This document shows, piece after piece, positions 8,155-16,585 of a stretch of 64,000 bases of DNA (the stretch's first letter is position 1; every line of letters begins with the position of its first letter). The notes beneath the pieces were generated by a model. That model was given only the letters and a program-made list of their open reading frames with translations, had not been told where the DNA came from and ran no database searches. This DNA comes from Streptomyces sp. ADI95-17 (GTDB lineage Bacteria; Actinomycetota; Actinomycetes; Streptomycetales; Streptomycetaceae): positions 244,315-308,314 of the forward strand of contig NZ_ML123052.1 of NCBI RefSeq assembly GCF_003846175.1. The letters are read 5' to 3'. A program made the translations under genes and the position numbers.

Positions 8155-8517
8155 TCAGGCGGCCGATGTGCCGCTCGTCGAAGAAGCGGACGACGAGGAC
8201 GACGTCGAGGAAGAAGAGGAGGCGGAGGACTTCGAGTCGGATCCCGTCGACGCCGACGACGTCGAAGACGACGAGGAATCGGACGAAGCGGAACCGGAAG
8301 CCTTCGCCGAGGACGAAGCCGACGTGCTGCTCGACGAGGAGCCGCGGCTGTCGTTCCGGTAGAAACCGGAACCCTTGAAGACGATGCCGACCGCCGAGAA
8401 CACCTTCTTCAGGCGTCCATCGCAGCTCGGGCACACGGTGAGGGCGTCATCGGTGAACTTCTGCACCGCCTCGAGGCCCTCGCCACATTCGGTGCACTGG
8501 TACTGATAGGTCGGCAC
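8155..8517 (-). CDS. FmdB-family zinc-ribbon protein, Ruc-like redox chaperone candidate
   Basis: A 120-residue protein starting with GTG behind AGGAGGAG. The N-terminal MPTYQYQCTECGEGLEAVQ...TVCPSCDGRLKKVF is the FmdB zinc ribbon (two CxxC pairs). The C-terminal 60 residues are almost all Ser with Ala, Thr and Asp, an intrinsically disordered tail. M. tuberculosis Ruc (Rv0991c), of the same family and similar layout, is described as a redox-regulated chaperone controlled by HrcA. The CIRCE element at 8527-8553 fits that role here. The function is transferred by homology and context. Confidence 0.85.
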   Translation of the reverse strand: MPTYQYQCTECGEGLEAVQKFTDDALTVCPSCDGRLKKVFSAVGIVFKGSGFYRNDSRGSSSSSTSASSSAKASGSASSDSSSSSTSSASTGSDSKSSASSSSSTSSSSSASSTSGTSAA

Positions 8518-8526
8518 TTGCTCCTC

Positions 8527-8553
8527 CTGGCACTCTGACTCAATGAGTGCTAA
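8527..8553 (-). promoter_or_regulatory. CIRCE element (HrcA operator)
   Basis: Read toward the fmdB-like gene, the site is TTAGCACTC, nine bases, GAGTGCCAG. The CIRCE consensus is TTAGCACTC-N9-GAGTGCTAA, so the left half is perfect, the right half matches 7 of 9 and the spacing is exact. It sits between a TATGGA -10-like box and the ribosome binding site, the usual place for HrcA repression. Confidence 0.9.
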
Positions 8554-8583
8554 CGACGCTCCATACTGACGTATTCCGCAGCA

Positions 8584-9867
8584 TCAGTCCACCGTGACCG
8601 GCTTCCGGTGACCGATCCCACGTGCCACGGTCCGTCCAGGGGCGGCCGGCACGAGCCTGGAACGCAGCGAAACCAGGGTGATCAGCGCCAGTACGGTCCC
8701 CACGAGCGGCACCAGGAATCCGGTGGCGGCGCCGTGGGCGTCCGCGAGCTGTCCGGCCACCGTCACGGCCGCCGCCTGGCCGAGCGCGACCGAGCCGGTC
8801 AGCCAGGTGAACGCCTCGGTCCGGGCGGACGCCGGCACCAGCGCCTCGACCAGCGTGTAGCCGCTGATCAGGGCCGGGGCGATGGAGAGCCCGACCAGAA
8901 GTCCGAGCCCGGCCAGCAGCGGCACCGAATGCACCGCCCACAGTCCCGACGCGGTCACGGTGAGGGCCACGTACCCGACGATCAGCCGCCGTCGCGGCCC
9001 GCTCTTCCAGGCGATGGCACCGCAGGCGATCCCGGCCAGCATGTTGCCGGCCGCGAAGACGCCGTACAGCAGGCCGTTGGCTCCCGGGCGGCCGATCTCC
9101 TCGGCGAAGGCGGTCAGCGAGACCTGCATGCCGCCGAAGACCGCGCCGATCCCGAGGAAGGTCACCGCGAGCACTCGCACGCCCGGCACGGACAGGGCCG
9201 AGGCGTGCCGTCGGGAGGTGCCGGAATCGGCGTTGCGCACCGCGGGCTGGGTACGGTGCTGCGCGGCGAAGAGCAGCCCGCCGATCAGGGTCAGCGCGGC
9301 CTCCGTGATCAGACCGGCCGCCGGGTGCACGCCGGTGCACAGCGCCGTGGCGAGCACCGGGCCGATGACGAAGGTGAACTCGTCCGTCACCGATTCGAAG
9401 GCGGCCGCGGTGGACATCAGCGGCGAGGCCTCACGGCCCGGCGCCGCGCCGAGCACCGCAGCCCAGCGGGCCCGCACCATCGGCCCGACCTGCGGAACGG
9501 ACGCACCCGTCGGCACGGCGGCGACGAACATCGCCCACAGGGGCGCGTCCGCCAGCGCCAGCGCCGTCAGCACCGAGACGGACGCCGCGTGCGCCAGGAC
9601 GCCGGGCAGCAGCACGGCACGCTGGCCGAAGCGGTCGGCGAGCTTGCCGGTCTGCGGCGCGAACAGGGCCATGGAGACACCGGTCACGGCGGCGACGGCG
9701 CCCGCGCTGCCGTACGAGCCGGTGGTGTGCTGGACCAGGAGCACGATGCCGATGGTCAGCATCGCGAAGGGCTGCCGTGCGGCGAAGCCCGGAAGAAGAA
9801 ATGTCCACGCACCCGGGGTGCGCAGCAACTGCCCGTAACCGGGGCGGTCGGTGACCGTGGACGCCAC
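8584..9867 (-). CDS. MFS transporter
   Basis: A 427-residue protein with about twelve membrane helices. GKLADRFGQRAVLLPG after the second helix is the MFS motif A variant, and the second half begins near VLAVTFLGIGAVFGG. The GTG start at 9867 has a longer frame upstream on the same strand with no better signal. The closest well-known type would be a sugar- or drug-efflux MFS, but no specificity residues are recognisable. It stands alone, with its 3' end close to the CIRCE promoter. Confidence 0.85.
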   Translation of the reverse strand: MASTVTDRPGYGQLLRTPGAWTFLLPGFAARQPFAMLTIGIVLLVQHTTGSYGSAGAVAAVTGVSMALFAPQTGKLADRFGQRAVLLPGVLAHAASVSVLTALALADAPLWAMFVAAVPTGASVPQVGPMVRARWAAVLGAAPGREASPLMSTAAAFESVTDEFTFVIGPVLATALCTGVHPAAGLITEAALTLIGGLLFAAQHRTQPAVRNADSGTSRRHASALSVPGVRVLAVTFLGIGAVFGGMQVSLTAFAEEIGRPGANGLLYGVFAAGNMLAGIACGAIAWKSGPRRRLIVGYVALTVTASGLWAVHSVPLLAGLGLLVGLSIAPALISGYTLVEALVPASARTEAFTWLTGSVALGQAAAVTVAGQLADAHGAATGFLVPLVGTVLALITLVSLRSRLVPAAPGRTVARGIGHRKPVTVD

Positions 9868-10300
9868 GGTCCATGCCTTTCTGCCGCCTGGTGGCCGAGC
9901 TCCCGCCGGACGGCCGGCACGGATGGGTGCGGGCTCGTTCGTGCGGGTGCTGCCGAGAGCTGTCCTCTTCGCGCGGAACTGCGGTAGATGCCGGGCGCTC
10001 AGCAGAGGCGGAGGACGCCACGACCGCCATACGGTCGCGCCAGCTCTGCATCAGGCAGAGTTGGTCGTTCGGGTTGGTCGATCGGGTCGAACGGCCCCAC
10101 GACGGGGGTCGATCGGTCCCTTCATGATACAGGCAGGGGCCCTTGCGCACCTGTGAATGTGCGCAAGGACTCCATCGACGCCTCGGATCGCAAGCGGGTG
10201 CTTCGGATCTCGAATGGTTCGGATCTTGAATGGTTCGGATCTCGAACAGTCACGGGAAGCACCCGCGGCCAGTCACGGGAAGCACCCGCGGCGCGTGCTC
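9868..10300. other. 433-bp intergenic region with short tandem repeats
   Basis: This lies between the start of the MFS gene and the stop of the K+/H+ antiporter. It should carry the MFS promoter (about 9868-10050). It contains GATC/TCGA-rich direct repeats at 10202-10247 and 10247-10292 and a related GATCGG-rich stretch at 10075-10120. No convincing gene is seen on either strand. Confidence 0.7.
10202..10292. repeat. two adjacent tandem repeats (16 bp and 23 bp units)
   Basis: TTCGGATCTCGAATGG occurs at 10202-10217, with one change at 10218-10233, and in part at 10234-10247. A 23-bp unit starting CAGTCACGGGAAGC then occurs twice exactly, at 10247-10269 and 10270-10292. The block ends nine bases before the antiporter stop codon. 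Confidence 0.9.
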
Positions 10301-11944
10301 TCAGTGGTGGCTCTTCGGACCGCCCCCGCCCGTCTTCCCCAGCCGTTTCACGGCCTTCAGCGCCTGTGACATGTCGTGCACCGCGTCGTGTGCCGCATGC
10401 GCCCCCGCATGGCCCACGTCCCCGGAACCACCACTGCCTCCGCTGCCGGTCCTGCCGCCGGCCCCCAGCCAGCCCGCGAGCTTGCCGCCCTGGCCGACCG
10501 CGTGCAGCCGTTCCTCCGCCGCGTCGCGCACCGGATCGGTGGTGACCACCAGCAGTTCGTCGCCGCGCCGCAGCACGGTGGACGGTGCCGGTACGAAGCT
10601 CTTGCCGTCCCGTACGACGAGGGTGACGGCGGCCCCGGCGGGCAGCCGCAGCTCCCCCACCTCCACGCCGTGCATCTTCGACCGGCCCGGGATAGCGACC
10701 GACAGCAGATGACCGCGCAGCCGCTCCAGCGGCGCCGACTCGATGCCCAGGTCGGCGGTCTCGGCCGGATCGTCGGCGATCTTCAGGGCCTTCGCCAGCC
10801 AGGGCAGGGTCGGTCCCTGAATGAGGGTGTAGACGATGACCAGCACGAAGACGATGTTGAAGACCCGGGTGGAGCCCTCGACCCCGGCGACCATCGGGAT
10901 GGTCGCCAGGATGATGGGCACCGCGCCGCGCAGCCCCGCCCAGGACATGAGCGCCTTCTCCTGCCAGGGCAGCCGGAACGGCGCCAGCGAGATGAAGACC
11001 TCCAGCGGACGCGCCACCACGGTCAGCACCAGCCCCACGATGACCGCGGGCCAGAAGTCGTCGAGCAGGTCGTGCGGTGTGACCAGGAGACCGAGCAGTA
11101 CGAACATGCCGATCTGCGCGATCCAGCCGAGCCCGTCGGCGAAGCCGCGGGTGGCGGGCCAGTGCGGCAGCTTGGCGTTGCCGAGGACCATCGCGGCCAG
11201 GTACACGGCGAGGAAGCCACTGCCGTGGACCAGGGCGCCCGCCGCGTACGCGGACACCGCGATGGCCATCACGGCGATCGGGTAGAGACCGGACGCGGGC
11301 AGCGCCACATGACGCAGCCCGTACGAGCCGAGCCAGCCGACGGCGATGCCCATGGCGGCGCCGATCGCGAGCTCCAGGGCTATCTCGCCGACCAGTACGT
11401 ACCAGCTGTCCACCGGCCCCTTGGTGGAGAAGGCGACCACCAGGATCACCACGGGGGCGTCGTTGAAGCCGGACTCGGCCTCCAGCACACCGGTGACCCG
11501 GGCCGGCAGCGGCACCTTGCGCAGCACGGAGAAGACCGCGGCGGCGTCCGTCGACGAGACGACCGCGCCGATGATCAGCGACTGCCGCCAGTCCAGGCCG
11601 ACCAGGTAGTGCGCCCCGGCCGCCGTGACACCCACGCTGATCGCGACGCCGACCAGCGAGAGCATCACCGCGGCCGGCAGTGCCGGTTTGATCTCTTTCC
11701 ACTTCGTGCCGAGGCCGCCCTCGGCGAGGATCACGACCAGCGCGGCATAGCCGATGACCTGGGTCAGCTCCGCGTTGTCGAACTTGACGTCGAAGAAGCC
11801 GTCCTGCCCCATGGCGATCCCGATGCCCAGGTACAGGAGCAGGCTGGGGAGCCCGCTGCGCGAGGAGACACGCACCGCCGCCACCGCGACGAGCAGTACG
11901 AGTGAGCAGACGAGCAGGAGTTCGTTGAGCGTGTGGACAGACAG
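10301..11944 (-). CDS. potassium/proton antiporter (NhaP2/CvrA type) with TrkA-C domain
   Basis: A CPA1 antiporter of about 547 residues. The recognisable first helix (LNELLLVCSLVLLVAVAAV) starts upstream of the first in-frame GTG (11884). I therefore place the start at CTG 11944, with GGAAGGA seven bases before it. Twelve or so helices follow, including the ion site ESGFNDAPVVI and SSTDAAAVFSVLR. A cytoplasmic TrkA-C-like domain (SKMHGVEVGELRLPAG...RRGDELLVVTT) suggests nucleotide or ligand gating. The Gly/His-rich tail GGSGGSGDVGHAGAHAAHDAVHD is unusual. The start codon is the least certain part. Confidence 0.88.
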   Translation of the reverse strand: MSVHTLNELLLVCSLVLLVAVAAVRVSSRSGLPSLLLYLGIGIAMGQDGFFDVKFDNAELTQVIGYAALVVILAEGGLGTKWKEIKPALPAAVMLSLVGVAISVGVTAAGAHYLVGLDWRQSLIIGAVVSSTDAAAVFSVLRKVPLPARVTGVLEAESGFNDAPVVILVVAFSTKGPVDSWYVLVGEIALELAIGAAMGIAVGWLGSYGLRHVALPASGLYPIAVMAIAVSAYAAGALVHGSGFLAVYLAAMVLGNAKLPHWPATRGFADGLGWIAQIGMFVLLGLLVTPHDLLDDFWPAVIVGLVLTVVARPLEVFISLAPFRLPWQEKALMSWAGLRGAVPIILATIPMVAGVEGSTRVFNIVFVLVIVYTLIQGPTLPWLAKALKIADDPAETADLGIESAPLERLRGHLLSVAIPGRSKMHGVEVGELRLPAGAAVTLVVRDGKSFVPAPSTVLRRGDELLVVTTDPVRDAAEERLHAVGQGGKLAGWLGAGGRTGSGGSGGSGDVGHAGAHAAHDAVHDMSQALKAVKRLGKTGGGGPKSHH

Positions 11945-11986
11945 TGGCCGTTCCTTCCCTGCGTACGCCTGCCGAGTCGAACGTGT

Positions 11987-12022
11987 CGATCTGATCGGAC
12001 GGTTCGATCTGATCGGGCGGCC
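11987..12022. repeat. 18-bp imperfect tandem repeat upstream of the antiporter
   Basis: CGATCTGATCGGACGGTT (11987-12004) is followed by CGATCTGATCGGGCGGCC (12005-12022) and then a further GATCGG-rich stretch to about 12050. It lies about 40 bp upstream of the proposed CTG start, so it may touch the promoter or leader. The composition resembles the repeats at the other end of the same gene. Confidence 0.8.
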
Positions 12023-12235
12023 CGATCGGTTCGACCGGATCGCCCCTCGGCATCGGCCGTTGGCGGCCGGTACTTCGTTACCTTACCTAATCTTTAACGT
12101 TTTCTTGATGCCTTCGAGCATTCGTACGATCGCTACGCAATTCGAATCATCCCGATACCGCGTCAGAGTCGTCCCGGCGCTGCGCCTATGGTTGCTCCTG
12201 CACTCCCAGGACCACCTGCCCCTCGAAGGACAGCG

Positions 12236-14995
12236 ATGCCCGCCAACACCACCGCCTCTTCCGGTTCCACCGGCGCCACCGGTTCCGCCGGTGCGAAGAC
12301 CGGCAGGAAGAAGGGGCGACGTGCCCGCCTGATCGTGATCGTTCTGGTGCTGGCGCTCGTCGCGGGTATCGGTTACGGGGCGTTCTGGTCCGTATCCACC
12401 GTGCGGGCCTCGTACCCGCAGACGACGGGGTCGACGAAGCTCGACGGCCTCGACGGGAACGTGGACGTCAAGCGCGACAGTTACGGAATCCCGCAGCTGT
12501 ACGCCGACACGGACGCCGACCTCTTCCGCGCCCAGGGCTTCGTCCAGGCGCAGGACCGCTTCTGGGAGATGGACGTCCGCCGCCACATGACGGCCGGCCG
12601 ACTCTCCGAGATGTTCGGCTCCGGTCAGGTCGAGACGGACTCCTTCCTGCGCACACTGGGCTGGCGAAAGGTCGCGCAGGAGGAGTACGACAACGTCCTG
12701 TCCGAGGAGACCAAGAAGAACCTCCAGGCGTACGCGGACGGCGTGAACGCCTACCTCAAGGGGCGCGACGGCAAGGACATCTCCGTCGAGTACGCGGCCC
12801 TCGGCTTCACCAACGACTACAAGCCGACCGAGTGGACCCCGGTCGACTCGGTCGCCTGGCTCAAGGCCATGGCCTGGGACCTGCGCGGCAACATGCAGGA
12901 CGAGATCGACCGCTCGCTGATGGCCAGCAGGCTCGACGCGAAGCAGATCGAGGACCTCTACCCGCCGTACCCGTACGAGAAGCACCGCCCGATCGTCGAC
13001 CAGGGTGCGGTCTCCCCGGTCACCGGGAAGTTCGACCCGGACGCGACCCCGTCCGACAACATCGGCTCGGACACCGCGCAGGGCGCCACCGAGGGCCTGA
13101 ACACCCAGCTCTCCTCGCTCTCCGACACCCTCGACCAGATCCCGGCGCTGCTCGGCCCGAACGGCAACGGCATCGGGTCCAACTCCTGGGTGGTCTCCGG
13201 CGACTACACGACGACCGGTAAGCCGCTGCTCGCCAACGACCCGCACCTGGCCCCGCAGCTGCCCTCGCTCTGGTACCAGATGGGCCTGCACTGCCGCGAG
13301 ATCAGCGCGAAGTGCCAGTACGACACCGCGGGCTACACCTTCTCCGGCATGCCCGGCGTGATAATCGGTCACAACCAGGACATCGCCTGGGGCTTCACCA
13401 ACCTCGGCGCCGACGTCACCGACCTCTTCCTGGAGAAGGTCTCCGGCGACGGCTATCTGTACGACGGCAAGGTCAAGCCCTTCACCGTCCGCGACGAGGT
13501 CATCAAGGTGGCGGGCGGCAAGGACCGGACGATCACCGTCCGCGAGACCAACAACGGCCCGCTGGTCTCCGACCGCAGCAGCGAGATGGAGAAGGTCGGC
13601 CAGAAGGCCCCCGTCACCAACGCGGCCCCGGACCGGGCCGACGGCTACGCGGTCGCCCTGAAGTGGACCGCGCTGGAGCCGGGCAAGTCCATGGACGCCG
13701 TCTTCGAGCTGAACCGTGCCAAGGACTTCAAGACCTTCCGGGCGGCGGCCGAGCACTTCGAGGTCCCCTCGCAGAACCTGATCTACGCCGACACCGACGG
13801 ACACATCGGCTACCAGGCGCCCGGGAAGATCCCGGTCCGCCTCAAGGGCGACGGCACGATGCCCAGCCCCGGCTGGTCCTCGAAGTACGGCTGGGAGAAG
13901 GACCCGATCCCCTTCGACGAGCTGCCCTACGAGTACGACCCGAAGCGCGGCTACATCGTCACCGCCAACCAGGCCGTCATCGACGAGAAGAAGTACTCGC
14001 ACCTGCTGACCAAGGACTGGGGCTACGGCAGCCGCAGCCAGCGGATCGACGACCTCATCCAGTCGAAGATCAAGGGCGGCGGGAAGATCTCGACCGAAGA
14101 CATGCAGAAGATGCAGATGGACAACACCAGCGAGATCGCCGCGCTGCTGGTGCCCGAGCTGATGAAGATCAATGTCTCGGACAAGAGCGTCCGCGAGGCG
14201 CAGAAGCTCCTGGAGGGCTGGGACTACACCCAGGAGCCCGACTCGGCCGCGGCCGCGTACTTCAACGCGGTCTGGCGCAACATCCTCAAGCTGGCCTTCG
14301 GCAACAAGCTGCCCAAGGAGCTGCGGGTCGAGGGCGAGTGCCTCAACGTGCCCAGGGCCGCCGGTTCGGGTCCGGTCGACGAGCAGCACAGGCTGGTGCG
14401 CGAGTGCGGCCAGCGCGCCGCGGACTCCGCCCAGCCCGACGGCGGTGACCGCTGGTACCAGGTGGTCGCCGATCTGATGGACGACCAGAACAGCGACTGG
14501 TGGAAGGCGCCGAAGAGCGGCCGGGACGAGGCGACGGAGAACCGCGACCAGCTCTTCGCCCGTGCCATGGAGGACGCCCGCTGGGAGCTGACCGCCAAGC
14601 TCGGCAAGGACATCACCACCTGGAGCTGGGGCCGGCTGCACCAGCTGACCCTGAAGAACCAGACCCTCGGCACCGAGGGACCGGGCCTGCTCCAGCGGGC
14701 GCTCAACCGCGGCCCGTGGAACCTGGGCGGCGGCGAGGCCGCGGTGAACGCCACCGGCTGGAACGCGGCGGGCGGCTACGAGGTCGTCTGGGTTCCGTCG
14801 ATGCGGATGGTGGTCAACGTGGGGGACTGGGACAAGTCCCGCTGGATCAACCTCACCGGCGCCTCCGGGCACGCGTTCAGCGCGCACTACACCGACCAGA
14901 CCGACAAGTGGGTCAACGGTGAACTGCTCGACTGGTCCTTCGGCACCAACGCCGTCGGCAAGTCGACCACCGACACCCTGACCCTCAAGCCCTAG
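12236..14995 (+). CDS. penicillin acylase family Ntn-hydrolase
   Basis: A 919-residue precursor starting at ATG 12236 behind AAGGA. A basic, Thr/Gly-rich N-terminus precedes one membrane helix (RLIVIVLVLALVAGIGYGAF), so the enzyme is secreted or membrane-anchored. The alpha chain begins near residue 75 (VKRDSYGIPQLYADTDADLFRAQGF). The linker ends at GIGSNSW, and Ser315 should become the N-terminal nucleophile of the beta chain after autocleavage. NDPHL and the Asn/Arg-rich beta core follow. Natural substrates may be acyl-homoserine lactones or other N-acyl compounds rather than penicillins. It converges with the cyclo-ligase gene, sharing a CTAG stop. Confidence 0.9.
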   Translation: MPANTTASSGSTGATGSAGAKTGRKKGRRARLIVIVLVLALVAGIGYGAFWSVSTVRASYPQTTGSTKLDGLDGNVDVKRDSYGIPQLYADTDADLFRAQGFVQAQDRFWEMDVRRHMTAGRLSEMFGSGQVETDSFLRTLGWRKVAQEEYDNVLSEETKKNLQAYADGVNAYLKGRDGKDISVEYAALGFTNDYKPTEWTPVDSVAWLKAMAWDLRGNMQDEIDRSLMASRLDAKQIEDLYPPYPYEKHRPIVDQGAVSPVTGKFDPDATPSDNIGSDTAQGATEGLNTQLSSLSDTLDQIPALLGPNGNGIGSNSWVVSGDYTTTGKPLLANDPHLAPQLPSLWYQMGLHCREISAKCQYDTAGYTFSGMPGVIIGHNQDIAWGFTNLGADVTDLFLEKVSGDGYLYDGKVKPFTVRDEVIKVAGGKDRTITVRETNNGPLVSDRSSEMEKVGQKAPVTNAAPDRADGYAVALKWTALEPGKSMDAVFELNRAKDFKTFRAAAEHFEVPSQNLIYADTDGHIGYQAPGKIPVRLKGDGTMPSPGWSSKYGWEKDPIPFDELPYEYDPKRGYIVTANQAVIDEKKYSHLLTKDWGYGSRSQRIDDLIQSKIKGGGKISTEDMQKMQMDNTSEIAALLVPELMKINVSDKSVREAQKLLEGWDYTQEPDSAAAAYFNAVWRNILKLAFGNKLPKELRVEGECLNVPRAAGSGPVDEQHRLVRECGQRAADSAQPDGGDRWYQVVADLMDDQNSDWWKAPKSGRDEATENRDQLFARAMEDARWELTAKLGKDITTWSWGRLHQLTLKNQTLGTEGPGLLQRALNRGPWNLGGGEAAVNATGWNAAGGYEVVWVPSMRMVVNVGDWDKSRWINLTGASGHAFSAHYTDQTDKWVNGELLDWSFGTNAVGKSTTDTLTLKP

Positions 14996-15573
14996 CGGCT
15001 CGTCCGGCGGCTCGCCGCCGGTGTCACCACCACATCGACGGGGTGGTCGTGCGGTTCCTCCGGGACCTGCGCGACCACCTCGTCGTCGTACAGCAGGACG
15101 ATCAGCGCCGGATGCGCGCCCGCCGCCGCGAGCCGCGCCAGCACCCGGTCGTAGCTGCCGCCGCCGCGGCCGAGCCGCATGCCCCGGGCGTCCACCGCGA
15201 GCCCCGGCAGCAGGACCGCGTCGGCCTCCAGCACGGCCTCGGGACCCAGCGGATCCCCGTCCGGCTCCAGAAGTCCGCGGCCGGCCCGGACGAGGTGCCC
15301 GGCCCCTTCGTACGGCGCCCAGTCCAGATCGTTGTCCGCGAGGAGCACCGGCAGCAGCACCCGCACCCCCCGGGCACGCAGTGCGTCGAGCAGTGCGCGG
15401 GTGCCGGGCTCGGTGCCTACCGAGACGTACGCGGCGACGGTACGGGCCCCGGACAGCTCCGGAAGAGACAATGCGTTCCGGGAGAGAACCACCGCGGCGT
15501 TCTCCACGTCTTCCCTGGTCAGAAGGCGTCGCGCGGCCAGTAGTTCACGTCTGAGCAGTGCTTTTCGGGACAT
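14992..15573 (-). CDS. 5-formyltetrahydrofolate cyclo-ligase
   Basis: A 193-residue protein with the family's N-terminal basic helix (SRKALLRRELLAARRLL), an ATP-binding segment, and the C-terminal signature LPGLAVDARGMRLGRGGGSYDRVLARL. It makes 5,10-methenyl-THF from 5-formyl-THF with ATP. The ATG at 15573 is used; a TTG twelve bases upstream with GGGGTG before it is a possible alternative. It is divergent from galU, as in the Rv0992c-galU arrangement of M. tuberculosis. Confidence 0.9.
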   Translation of the reverse strand: MSRKALLRRELLAARRLLTREDVENAAVVLSRNALSLPELSGARTVAAYVSVGTEPGTRALLDALRARGVRVLLPVLLADNDLDWAPYEGAGHLVRAGRGLLEPDGDPLGPEAVLEADAVLLPGLAVDARGMRLGRGGGSYDRVLARLAAAGAHPALIVLLYDDEVVAQVPEEPHDHPVDVVVTPAASRRTSR

Positions 15574-15678
15574 CTCTGTGCTCAACGGGCACCCCAGATC
15601 TCTCACATGTGCGTATAGGCGTACAAAGTTAACCGGAGCCTCATCTTCCTCACATACGCACCAGTTAGGGTTCTGCGC

Positions 15679-16581
15679 ATGACTCAGTCGCACCCCAGGA
15701 TCAGCAAGGCTGTCATTCCGGCCGCGGGACTCGGTACCCGCTTCCTGCCGGCCACCAAAGCCACTCCCAAGGAGATGCTGCCTGTGGTCGACAAGCCCGC
15801 GATCCAGTACGTCGTCGAGGAAGCGGTGACCGCCGGTCTCTCCGACGTACTGATGATCACCGGCCGCAACAAGCGACCGCTGGAGGACCACTTCGACCGC
15901 AATTACGAGCTGGAGTCCGCGCTCACCCGCAAGGGAGACGCCGAGCGGCTCAAGAAGGTCCAGGAGTCGAGCGACCTGGCCACCATGCACTACGTCCGCC
16001 AGGGCGACCCGCGCGGCCTCGGTCACGCCGTGCTGTGTGCCGCACCGCACGTGGGGGACCAGCCGTTCGCGGTGCTCCTCGGCGACGACCTGATCGACCC
16101 GCGCGACCCGCTGCTGGCCCGCATGGTCGAGATCCAGGAGCGCGAGGGCGGCAGCGTCATCGCGCTGATGGAGGTCGCGCCGGAGCAGATCCACCAGTAC
16201 GGCTGCGCCGCCGTCGAGCCCACCGCCGAGGGCGACGTGGTGCGCATCACCGGCCTCGTGGAGAAGCCCGACGCGGCCGAGGCGCCCAGCAACCTCGCCA
16301 TCATCGGCCGTTACGTCCTGGACCCCGCCGTCTTCGGGATACTGCGCAGGACCGAGCCCGGCCGCGGCGGCGAGATCCAGCTCACCGACGCCCTCCAGCT
16401 CCTCGCCGAGGACGAGAAGGCGGGCGGCCCGGTGCACGGCGTCGTCTTCAAGGGCCGCCGCTATGACACCGGTGACCGTAGCGATTACCTCCGTGCCATT
16501 GTCAGACTCGCGTGCGAACGTGAAGACCTGGGCCCGGACTTCAAGACCTGGCTCCGCAGTTACGTCACTGAGGAGATGTAG
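15679..16581 (+). CDS. galU: UTP-glucose-1-phosphate uridylyltransferase
   Basis: A 300-residue GalU with the nucleotide-binding start AVIPAAGLGTRFLPATKATPKEMLPVVDKP, then VLLGDDLID, LVEKPDAAEAPSNLAIIGRYVL and GGEIQLTDAL. It forms UDP-glucose for wall polysaccharide, trehalose and glycolipid synthesis. A TAGGGT -10-like box at 15666-15671 lies seven bases before the ATG, so the transcript may be leaderless. It is followed five bases later by the TTG of moeA, which suggests one operon. Confidence 0.97.
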   Translation: MTQSHPRISKAVIPAAGLGTRFLPATKATPKEMLPVVDKPAIQYVVEEAVTAGLSDVLMITGRNKRPLEDHFDRNYELESALTRKGDAERLKKVQESSDLATMHYVRQGDPRGLGHAVLCAAPHVGDQPFAVLLGDDLIDPRDPLLARMVEIQEREGGSVIALMEVAPEQIHQYGCAAVEPTAEGDVVRITGLVEKPDAAEAPSNLAIIGRYVLDPAVFGILRRTEPGRGGEIQLTDALQLLAEDEKAGGPVHGVVFKGRRYDTGDRSDYLRAIVRLACEREDLGPDFKTWLRSYVTEEM

Positions 16582-16585
16582 CACC

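Noticed and set aside
12080..12100. Iron box (DmdR/IdeR) near TTACCTTACCTAATC
   Set aside because: Only one half-site (TTAGGTAAGG on the minus strand) fits; the second half has almost no match.
12083..14887. A 934-codon open frame on the minus strand
   Set aside because: It is antisense to the penicillin acylase gene and reads as Arg/Val/Gly/Asp-rich sequence without domains; long antisense frames are normal at this GC content.
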